Shown here: positions 1 through 6,843 of the stretch, piece after piece
How the letters are laid out: each line of letters starts with the position of its first letter
How positions within the stretch are numbered: the first letter of the stretch is position 1
Notes under the pieces: model-generated
What the model saw: the letters and a program-made list of their open reading frames with translations, nothing else
What the model was told of the DNA's origin: nothing
Databases searched by the model: none
Program-made: the position numbers and the translations under genes
Source of the DNA: Sporosarcina sp. FSL K6-1508
GTDB lineage: Bacteria > Bacillota > Bacilli > Bacillales_A > Planococcaceae
Length of the DNA: 64,000 bases
Assembly (NCBI RefSeq): GCF_038007465.1
Contig: NZ_JBBOXF010000001.1
Location: 2,801,001-2,865,000 of the forward strand
Direction: 5' to 3'

Positions 1-1
1 A

Positions 2-181
2 GATTGTACGAACTTCTGTACAAGTAAACAATTTCTAAATGAACATGAAGAGCACTTAGACCGAACTAAAGAAATATTAAATAGGGCTAAACAGAACCAA
101 TGGCAGCGTCAGGTTGAAACTAACGAACGTGTTAAAAATAGATTAGAGCAAATTATTCATTCGTTAAAGGAGACGAATTAA
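2..181 (+). CDS. tnpB: Tn554-type transposase TnpB, C-terminal end (partial)
   Basis: An open frame enters from the left edge and stops at 179-181. Its 59 visible residues include CTNFCTSKQFLNEHEEHLDR and end in a charged helical tail, resembling the C-terminus of Tn554 TnpB, a tyrosine-recombinase-type transposase that acts with TnpA and TnpC. The catalytic domain lies outside the window. The stop is one base from the tnpC start, and the tnpC ribosome site (aaaggag) lies inside this frame, so the two are co-transcribed as in Tn554. The call rests on the tail plus the tnpC neighbour. Confidence 0.75.
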   Translation, partial: DCTNFCTSKQFLNEHEEHLDRTKEILNRAKQNQWQRQVETNERVKNRLEQIIHSLKETN

Positions 182-182
182 G

Positions 183-548
183 ATGACTAGAAAGAGTAAC
201 ACAACTGCCATAATTCAACTATCCAAAGAAAAGTCGGAGAAGACAAGAATTAGGGTTGAAAAGACAATTTCAGAGATGGCACTGAAAAAAGAGAAGATTA
301 ATTTTAATTCCGTTGCACAAAAAGCAAGTGTTTCAAAGTCATGGCTGTACAAACAAAAAGACATTAGAACTAGAATAGAGACATTAAGAGGGATGCAAAT
401 AAGTGAATTAGTTCCCCGTAAACAGAGTAAAAACCTTCGTTCAGAAGATAGTTTAATTAAGACATTAAAAATCCGAATAAAGGCACTAGAAGAAGAAAAC
501 AAACAATTAAGGGATCAAGTTCAAAAATTACATGGCAAGTTGTTTTAG
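183..548 (+). CDS. tnpC: Tn554-type transposition accessory protein TnpC
   Basis: This 121-residue basic protein matches the size and look of Tn554 TnpC, which is not catalytic but affects efficiency and orientation of site-specific transposition. An N-terminal region with a helix-turn-helix feel (FNSVAQKASVSKSWLYKQ, about residues 40-57) is followed by a C-terminal coiled coil (about 88-115, rich in Leu/Glu/Lys). The AAGGAG site 8-9 bases upstream fixes the ATG at 183. It is the last transposition gene; cargo follows in opposite orientation after a shared hairpin. Confidence 0.85.
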   Translation: MTRKSNTTAIIQLSKEKSEKTRIRVEKTISEMALKKEKINFNSVAQKASVSKSWLYKQKDIRTRIETLRGMQISELVPRKQSKNLRSEDSLIKTLKIRIKALEEENKQLRDQVQKLHGKLF

Positions 549-711
549 AGGTCTTGTTGAATAAGATAAAATAGTACATTGCAAATTAAAACAAGAAAAG
601 CACTCTGTTAAATATGGAGCAAGGCATTCCCGAAGATCTTCTATGGTTAGACTACAGCTAATGTTACTGGATAGATAACATTCCCTTGGGGAAAAATCAA
701 AATATACAAAA

Positions 712-748
712 GTAAGTGGAGAAAAACGACTCGTTTTTCTCCACTTAC
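712..748. terminator. Bidirectional terminator between tnpC and pckA
   Basis: A perfect 17-bp inverted repeat (712-728 with 732-748) around a 3-base loop sits between convergent tnpC and pckA. T-rich sequence flanks the stem on both sides, so it can end transcription from either direction. Confidence 0.85.
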
Positions 749-765
749 CCTTTATTTTATGATTT

Positions 766-2274
766 TTATAAAAACTTCTCGAAATTTTCCCGAAATAGAT
801 TTGTTAATTTTGTTGCTTGGATATCATAAGCCTCTTTATCTTTCCATGTATTGCGGGGGTTAAGAATTTCAGATGGTACATTAGGACAACTTTTAGGTAT
901 GTTAAGACCAAAACTCCGTTCCATTTCAAATTCTGTATGTGCTAATTGACCTTCAATAGCTGCTGTAACCATCGCTCGAGTATGGGAAAGGGAAATACGT
1001 TCGCCTATTCCATAAGGGCCTCCTGACCAACCTGTATTAATTAAATAAACATCCACGTCATGTTTCCGAATTTTCTCTCGAAGCATTTCAGCATAAACTC
1101 TAGGTGATAATGGCAAGAATGGTGCACCAAAACAGGTTGAAAATGTTGCTTCTGGTTCTGTTATGCCCCTTTCAGTTCCAGCTAATTTACTGGTATAACC
1201 TGAAAGAAAATAATACATGGCATGTTCTTTTGATAATTTAGAAATGGGTGGTAAAACACCGAACGCATCTGCTGTTAAAAAGAAAATAACATTTGGATGT
1301 CCTGCCGTACTCGGATTAAGAGCATGCGGAATGTTATGGATCGGATAAGCTGCTCGTGTGTTTTCTGTTAAACTACAATCATTATAATCTGCCAAATGTG
1401 TATGAGGATCGATTATGACATTTTCTAAAACAGATCCATAAGTAATCGCGCGAAATATTTCTGGTTCTTTTTCCTCTGATAAGTTGATGCATTTTGCGTA
1501 ACAACCACCTTCAATATTAAATACACCTTTGTCTGACCAACCATGTTCATCATCACCAATTAACATACGATTAGCATCTGCTGAGAGAGTGGTCTTTCCC
1601 GTACCTGATAAACCAAAAAATAAAGCAACATCTTCATTTAATCCTTTATTTGCAGAACAATGCATAGAAAGAACATCATTAATTGGTAAAAGATAATTCA
1701 TTATAGTAAAAATCGATTTTTTAATCTCTCCTGCGTACTGTGTTCCTCCAATCAATACGATTTTTTTATCGAAATTAATCACAATAAAAGTTTCGGAATT
1801 TGTTCCATGAATGGAAGGTGTAGCTTCAAAATTAGGAACGCAGATTACAGTGAAATCTTCTTTGTGTACAGCTAACTCTTCTTTTGTTGGACGAATAAAT
1901 AATTGATGAGCAAATAAATTATGCCAAGCATACTCGTTAATGATTCGAATAGGTAGACGATATGCTTGATCGGCTCCAGCGAACCCATCAAATACAAATA
2001 GTTCTTTTTCTTCTAGATAATTAGAAACATCCTTTAAAAGAAGATCAAAATTTGCTGACGTCATTTGTTGATTTGTTTTCCAATCAATTGCAAGTTCAGA
2101 GGCAAGTTCTTTAACAATAAATTTATCTTTAGGTGAACGGCCTGTATATTTACCTGTTTTCGCTACTATCGCGCCACCAGAAGAAAGTTGAACCTCTTTA
2201 CGCTTGATAGCGATTTTTATTAGTTGACTAGGTGTTATATTAAAATGTAATTTGAGTGCGTTGTTTAGTCCCAT
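766..2274 (-). CDS. pckA: Phosphoenolpyruvate carboxykinase (ATP)
   Basis: ATP-dependent PEP carboxykinase interconverts oxaloacetate plus ATP with PEP, CO2 and ADP in the cytosol. Family landmarks are present: TGRSPKDKFIV (about residue 44), YAGEIKKSIF (180), the P-loop GLSGTGKTTLSA (221-232), DDEHGW (241-246) and TENTRAAYPIHN. At 502 residues it is somewhat shorter than the roughly 527 of Bacillus PckA at both ends, but the core is intact, so activity is expected. AAAGGATGG upstream supports the start. It is the last gene of the arsR-sulP-pckA operon carried next to Tn554-type genes, an odd place for a gluconeogenic enzyme and suggesting a second, cargo copy. Role beside an anion transporter (for example CO2/bicarbonate coupling) is inference. 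Confidence 0.93.
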   Translation of the reverse strand: MGLNNALKLHFNITPSQLIKIAIKRKEVQLSSGGAIVAKTGKYTGRSPKDKFIVKELASELAIDWKTNQQMTSANFDLLLKDVSNYLEEKELFVFDGFAGADQAYRLPIRIINEYAWHNLFAHQLFIRPTKEELAVHKEDFTVICVPNFEATPSIHGTNSETFIVINFDKKIVLIGGTQYAGEIKKSIFTIMNYLLPINDVLSMHCSANKGLNEDVALFFGLSGTGKTTLSADANRMLIGDDEHGWSDKGVFNIEGGCYAKCINLSEEKEPEIFRAITYGSVLENVIIDPHTHLADYNDCSLTENTRAAYPIHNIPHALNPSTAGHPNVIFFLTADAFGVLPPISKLSKEHAMYYFLSGYTSKLAGTERGITEPEATFSTCFGAPFLPLSPRVYAEMLREKIRKHDVDVYLINTGWSGGPYGIGERISLSHTRAMVTAAIEGQLAHTEFEMERSFGLNIPKSCPNVPSEILNPRNTWKDKEAYDIQATKLTNLFRENFEKFL

Positions 2275-2308
2275 TTTATATCCATCCTTTTTAGTTATCT
2301 TTTATTTT

Positions 2309-4063
2309 TTATATTTCTAGTAATTTAGACTCCTTTTTATCGAGATTTCCTGTATGTGAAAGTTGATTGCATTCATGAAAAGCGAAATGCTTACATCCTA
2401 AACATTTATTATGGTTAATTTCTGAGATGGAATAGTCAATGGCTTCGCCTGTACGACTAAATATATACTTTTCACCAATTTCATCATAAAGACCAGACTT
2501 TTTCAATGACTTTTTCAAATCATCAACTATACCTGAAAGCACAAGAATTCCACCTTGTTTTTTATAATAATTGACAATATTCTTCAAATTCGCTTCACCT
2601 GTCGAATCGATGAACGGTACTTTCCCCATACGTAAAATCAAGACAGTAGGTTCATAATGAATTGTATCCATTATGCGTTGTTCAAACACTTGTGCAGCAC
2701 CAAAAAAAAGTGGCCCTTCAATTGTATAAATGCTAATTTGTGGGCAGTTATGAGCTTCGTTAACTACATGGGATTGAACAATTTCATTCTTATGAGTGTG
2801 GTCTGGTAACACTTTGGAAACAACCAACATATTACTCATGCGTTTTGCGAATAAAACGACAGCTAAGATGAGACCAACCATAACTGCTATCGTAATACTG
2901 GTGAAGACAGTTAAAAGAAATGTAACCAATAAAATAAGAGAATCGCCACTTTTCATTTTCAACACATGAAGAAACTGTTTTCTTTCACTCATATTCCAAG
3001 CCACTATCATTAAAACAGGCGCCATACTAGCTAACGGAATAAGTGAAGCATAGGGTGCTAATATTAAGAGGGTTAATAAAACAAAAATCCCATGAATAAT
3101 CCCTGACATAGGAGAAGTAGCACCAGATTTAATATTTGTCGCTGTTCGTGCAATTGCACCTGTAGCTGGAATTCCTCCAAATAAAGGAGTAATGATATTT
3201 GCAATTCCTTGGCCCATTAATTCACGATTACTATTGTGTTTACTATTCGTCATCCCATCTGCTACTACAGCGGATAAGAGAGATTCAATTCCTCCCAATA
3301 TAGCAATTACAAATGCAGGTACTATTAAACGCTGTATTCTTTCCCATGTTATATCGGGAAAGCGAAAATGAGGGAGTTGGCTTGGAATTTCTCCAAAGGT
3401 GGAGCCTATAGTTGAAATATTGCCTGAAAAGAATACTGTTGCTATTATTGTTGTTACGATTAAACCAATTAGTGATCCAGGAACTTTCGGCAATAATTTC
3501 GGTGTGAGTAAAATGACGAAAAGACACAATATGGCAATTCCTATACTATAAAAATTCATTGTATCAATATGAAAGATAATTTCCTTCATGTTGTCAATGA
3601 ACTTCTCATGTTTTTCAAGCCCTGTCAGTCCAAAGAAATTTTCAATTTGCCCTGTGAAAATAATAATGGCAATCCCTGAAGTAAAACCAATTGTGACAGG
3701 ACGAGGGATGAATTTAATCAAAGAACCTATTTTAAAAATCGCCATTAAACACAAGATAATACCGGCTAAAAAACCAGCAAGTAATAAATCTGTATATCCA
3801 TAAGCTATGACAATCCCAAAAAGAATAGGTACGAAAGCACCAGTAGGTCCTCCAATTTGATATTTCGATCCACCAAATAAAGAAATTAAGATACCAGCAA
3901 TACATGCTGTGTAAATCCCGTATTCTGGTTTCACACCTGATGCAATAGCAAATGCCATAGCTAATGGTATAGCAATTACCCCTACAATAACGCCTGAAAG
4001 AAGATCTTTTTGGAAATGCCGTATTGAATAGTCATCAAATCTTCCTGTAAAAAAGCTTTTCAT
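2309..4063 (-). CDS. SulP-family anion transporter with STAS domain
   Basis: This 584-residue membrane protein has the SulP layout: about 10-14 hydrophobic segments over residues 20-405 (GVIVGVIAIPLAMAFAIASG near residue 25, then GGIPATGAIARTATN) and a C-terminal STAS domain (about 430-540, with FIDSTGEANLKNI). SulP proteins carry sulfate, bicarbonate or other anions; substrate cannot be read from sequence. The last 35 residues hold a Cys/His cluster (C554, C557, H559, H563, C565; CLGCKHFAFHEC) beyond the STAS domain, which looks like a small metal site and is not a usual SulP part to my knowledge. It lies between an ArsR-type regulator (105 bp) and pckA (34 bp) in one operon. Confidence 0.92.
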   Translation of the reverse strand: MKSFFTGRFDDYSIRHFQKDLLSGVIVGVIAIPLAMAFAIASGVKPEYGIYTACIAGILISLFGGSKYQIGGPTGAFVPILFGIVIAYGYTDLLLAGFLAGIILCLMAIFKIGSLIKFIPRPVTIGFTSGIAIIIFTGQIENFFGLTGLEKHEKFIDNMKEIIFHIDTMNFYSIGIAILCLFVILLTPKLLPKVPGSLIGLIVTTIIATVFFSGNISTIGSTFGEIPSQLPHFRFPDITWERIQRLIVPAFVIAILGGIESLLSAVVADGMTNSKHNSNRELMGQGIANIITPLFGGIPATGAIARTATNIKSGATSPMSGIIHGIFVLLTLLILAPYASLIPLASMAPVLMIVAWNMSERKQFLHVLKMKSGDSLILLVTFLLTVFTSITIAVMVGLILAVVLFAKRMSNMLVVSKVLPDHTHKNEIVQSHVVNEAHNCPQISIYTIEGPLFFGAAQVFEQRIMDTIHYEPTVLILRMGKVPFIDSTGEANLKNIVNYYKKQGGILVLSGIVDDLKKSLKKSGLYDEIGEKYIFSRTGEAIDYSISEINHNKCLGCKHFAFHECNQLSHTGNLDKKESKLLEI

Positions 4064-4168
4064 TATACCCCTTCTTTTTCTATGAATGATTAAAATAGTA
4101 AATTGATTGTATATTATTGATTGTTTAGGGAGTTATATCTATTTAAATTTCCATTGATTACTCCGATT

Positions 4169-4513
4169 CTATGATTTAGAAAGTGTATCTTCTTCATCTA
4201 ATTCTTCTAACATAGAAAGGGTATCAATTAAATGATTATTGAAGATTTCTCGTGTAACTATTAAAAGTTTTATAATGGATGGGTCGCGAAGTGAATAAAC
4301 AACTCGTTTACCATTTTTGATACCAACTACAATATTTTTAGAGCGTAATACACTTAGTTGTTGGGAAACTGCGGAACCTTCACTATTAAGAGTGCTTTGA
4401 ATTTCTGTAACGCTCTTTTCTCCTTCTGACAGTAATTCAAGAATCCGTATTCTTAGTGGATGTGCCAAGGCTTTAAAAAAATCAGCTTTAAATTGTTGTA
4501 TATCTGTCCACAA
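4169..4513 (-). CDS. ArsR-family winged-helix regulator without Cys
   Basis: A 114-residue ArsR/SmtB-fold repressor: FFKALAHPLRIRILELLSEG (about 12-31) followed by the recognition helix region SAVSQQLSVLRSKNIV and the wing KNGKRVVYSLRD. It contains no cysteine, so it cannot use the CxC arsenite/cadmium site found in the other ArsR proteins of this window; the signal is unknown. It is the first gene of the operon with sulP and pckA. A 46-bp perfect palindrome directly upstream is its likely operator, implying autorepression. Confidence 0.9.
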   Translation of the reverse strand: MWTDIQQFKADFFKALAHPLRIRILELLSEGEKSVTEIQSTLNSEGSAVSQQLSVLRSKNIVVGIKNGKRVVYSLRDPSIIKLLIVTREIFNNHLIDTLSMLEELDEEDTLSKS

Positions 4514-4533
4514 TCAATTTTCCTCCTTTGACA

Positions 4534-4579
4534 AATTCGATTATACATATTCAAATGTTTGAATATGTATAATCGAATT
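4534..4579. promoter_or_regulatory. 46-bp palindromic operator upstream of arsR-sulP-pckA
   Basis: Two 22-base arms (4534-4555 and 4558-4579) are perfect inverted repeats around TG, 20 bp upstream of the arsR-like start. The centre TTCAAATGTTTGAA resembles known ArsR/SmtB operators. It lies where the promoter of the minus-strand operon should be, so repressor binding would block transcription. Confidence 0.75.
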
Positions 4580-4670
4580 ATACCTCCAGTTCTTTTGATT
4601 TACAAATCATTTTAAGTTAAAAATACAGAAATGTAGTTTTCTATCGTTAATACCTAAATTAATTAGTTAA

Positions 4671-4844
4671 TCAACAATTCCTAGTGCGAAGTATCTTTAC
4701 AGCGAACGACCAGACTTCGTTTATCCATCCAGTTGGTACAAGTTCCTGTTCTAATAAAGGCAAAACGACATGATCCCCACCGAAAACTAAATTTACAGGG
4801 GTAAACGAAATAAAAAGGCGACCACTCATTTGAAGTGCCCCCAT
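4671..4844 (-). pseudogene. chrA chromate transporter relic
   Basis: A minus-strand frame of 57 codons contains VFGGDHVVLPLLEQELVPTG followed by W, matching the conserved FGGGHVVLPLL...GW signature of the second half of ChrA. Everything before and after is missing, so only a fragment remains. It lies between the arsR operator and the radC junction, hence near the right end of the transposon. Chromate transporters are common cargo of resistance islands; this one is dead. Confidence 0.65.
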
Positions 4845-4986
4845 AAAGTTAAACAGTTTTTCTTATCTTTTTTGACTAATTCTTTCATAAAAAAGGTAAT
4901 TTTATAATTTAGTTATGCTAACTCTGAAGACATGTAGTCAAAGCCAAGAGATTGCTTTCATAATATTTCTCCCACTTTACTATTGA

Positions 4987-5130
4987 TATAACCCTACGCC
5001 TTCTCAAGAGGACATTGAAATTACAAAAAGACTGGCTGAAGCTGGCAGTGTGATGGGGGTGGAGTTACTGGATCATGTAATTATCGGAGACCATCAATTC
5101 ATATCGCTTAAAGAAAAAGGCTATTTATAA
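4987..5130 (+). pseudogene. radC: radC 3' fragment (target of the Tn554-type insertion)
   Basis: From 4990 the plus strand encodes NPTPSQEDIEITKRLAEAGS and continues to a stop at 5128-5130, ending in IGDHQFISLKEKGYL. This is the C-terminal third of RadC (JAB/MPN fold). The frame is lost abruptly before 4987 at a GATATA string, close to the GATGTA core of att554, which lies in radC in Staphylococcus (established knowledge). The 5' part of radC should lie left of the window beyond tnpA. Two small genes typical of ICE/plasmid radC neighbourhoods follow, so the target may be a mobile-element radC. Confidence 0.85.
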
Positions 5131-5201
5131 AAATTTCGATGAAGGGCGTATTAATTTACGCTCTTTATTTTTTTAATTAAACGATTGAAGGGATGATTTA
5201 T

Positions 5202-5378
5202 ATGAAGTATTGGTATGAAATGCTGCTACGTCCTGTTTCGATTGGATGTCAGCCCAAGGGTTTCGTTGAAGTGATGGAGGATGAAGGAAGACACGGTATC
5301 GTTGCGTACGAACGCGAATTGACAGCGGAAGACCTGGACGACTATGACATGAAGGCATGGACGATCCTAATGAAGTGA
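5202..5378 (+). CDS. Small conserved hypothetical protein, mobile-element type
   Basis: A 58-residue protein beginning MKYWYEMLLRPVSIGCQPKG. I recognise it only as a type of small protein found next to radC in integrative elements and phage-like regions; function unknown. The start is set at 5202 because GAAGGGA lies 8 bases upstream; the earlier ATG at 5193 falls within that spacer. It is acidic in its C-terminal half. The next gene follows 55 bp later. Confidence 0.6.
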   Translation: MKYWYEMLLRPVSIGCQPKGFVEVMEDEGRHGIVAYERELTAEDLDDYDMKAWTILMK

Positions 5379-5433
5379 GCAAACAGTTTTAACAGATGAA
5401 AAATACCTGTGGTTAAAAATAGGAGGAAAAGAT

Positions 5434-5730
5434 ATGGGGAAAGTATTCAGGACTCTGCTAACGAGAGGGATAAATGGACTGATTGATGAAGACGAAAAAT
5501 ACACTAATACTCTTGCTGTTATGTTTCGGATTGCCAGAGAGTTTTACGAACAAAGTTATTTTATCGCGTTCAACAAAGAGGGCAAAAAAGTGATCATAAC
5601 AGATGGTAATGAAAACATCTTTGGCGAATTGGATCTAACGGAATTGAACATACCCGAAAATATTTGGTTGGTGACTGACGACTACAGCGATGAGTTAGTA
5701 TGCGTTGCAATGTTACCTGAAGAGTATTGA
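5434..5730 (+). CDS. Hypothetical protein downstream of radC fragment
   Basis: A 98-residue acidic, soluble protein with a good AGGAGGAAA ribosome site before ATG. No catalytic motif or membrane segment is visible. A hydrophobic beta-rich middle (SYFIAFNKEGKKVIITDG) precedes an acidic C-terminus. It probably forms a unit with the 58-residue gene upstream, in the position such genes take in mobile elements. No function is proposed. Confidence 0.65.
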   Translation: MGKVFRTLLTRGINGLIDEDEKYTNTLAVMFRIAREFYEQSYFIAFNKEGKKVIITDGNENIFGELDLTELNIPENIWLVTDDYSDELVCVAMLPEEY

Positions 5731-5848
5731 ATATTTTACGAGTAAGTGATTGGCTGGATATTGTACTGTGATAATAGCAAACTAATTTTCACAGTAGATA
5801 GGTTCAACAATTAAGCACTATAGACATAAAAATTATCCGGAAATACAC

Positions 5849-5884
5849 AAAAGAAGGGACACATAAGAAGTTCCTTCTTTTTTG
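5849..5884 (+). terminator. Rho-independent terminator
   Basis: aaaagaagg (849-857 of the 5 kb line) pairs with ccttctttt and runs into a T-tract, ending plus-strand transcription of the small genes before the convergent regulator gene. Confidence 0.6.
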
Positions 5885-5916
5885 TTGTCTTGATATTTTA
5901 GTTATTTAAAAAACTA

Positions 5917-6615
5917 CTAGATTTTCACCCAACCATTTTTAATAGCTATGACAGCCGCAGCTGTTCGATGTACTACATTCATTTTACTTAAGATACTTGA
6001 CACGTGATTTTTTACTGTCTTATCTGAAATAAATAGTAAGTGTGAAATTTCAATATTACCTCTTCCGTCTGCCAGTAGTTGCAAAACTTCGCATTCACGC
6101 TTGGTAAGTAAGTGTAATGGCATGCGAATTTCTTCTTGCTTAAAAACACCTTTGTGCTTTCGTTCATTTAACATTAGATATGCGTTTATTAAGTGGTGTG
6201 TAACTTTCGGATGGATATAAGAGGTGCCAGCTGAAATGTGTCTGATGGCTTCTATAATTAGATGCAAATCCATTTCCTTTAGCATATATCCGCTGGCACC
6301 AGCTTGGACTGCTAGGAGTACATATGATTTATCGATATTGTCGGTTAAGACTGCAACTTTTACTTTTGGATGCTCATTTGAAAGTTGTTCGATACATCTA
6401 ATACTTTCTAATGGTGTTTCACCTAATTCCATCAGCAATATATCTACTTCTTCAGAAAAATTATTGCTATAATGAGCTATTATCTCTTCTGTGGTTTCTG
6501 CCTCGTAAACAACTTCGAGCAATCCGTCTGAAGCAAATAACCCTTTTAATCCTTCACGATAAATTTGTTGACCATCTATAAAAGCAATTCTTATTTTATT
6601 AATTGTTTCAGCCAC
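5917..6615 (-). CDS. Orphan NarL/DegU-type regulator with degenerate receiver
   Basis: This 232-residue protein has a receiver-like domain (about 8-125) and a LuxR-type HTH (about 165-230; LTKRECEVLQLLADGRGNIE, then ISDKTVKNHVSSILSKM). The family resembles DegU/NarL. The phosphoacceptor position reads LLMELGE, so the usual Asp is Glu63, and the usual DD acidic pair is D14-G15. The switch Thr and Lys (VLTDN, YMLKEMD) are kept. Such a pseudo-receiver may be constitutively active or phosphorylation-independent. No kinase lies nearby. It sits alone between the small mobile genes and the hsdR gene. Confidence 0.88.
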   Translation of the reverse strand: MAETINKIRIAFIDGQQIYREGLKGLFASDGLLEVVYEAETTEEIIAHYSNNFSEEVDILLMELGETPLESIRCIEQLSNEHPKVKVAVLTDNIDKSYVLLAVQAGASGYMLKEMDLHLIIEAIRHISAGTSYIHPKVTHHLINAYLMLNERKHKGVFKQEEIRMPLHLLTKRECEVLQLLADGRGNIEISHLLFISDKTVKNHVSSILSKMNVVHRTAAAVIAIKNGWVKI

Positions 6616-6843
6616 GATATACCTCCCATTTCGGTTAAATCATTCCTTAAACTATATCATATCTTTAAAATTCAAATAAGTAGCTGATACAACCGTTGTT
6701 TTATATAGAAAGGTTGGAAAACCAAATAGGTTGTGACATTACGGGATTTGTCTTAACTAATGAATACGCTAAACGAAATACCTTTCATTTGGTGGTAGAA
6801 TAGACTTATATAGATACTTTAAGCAGAAGGTGGTATTACATAA

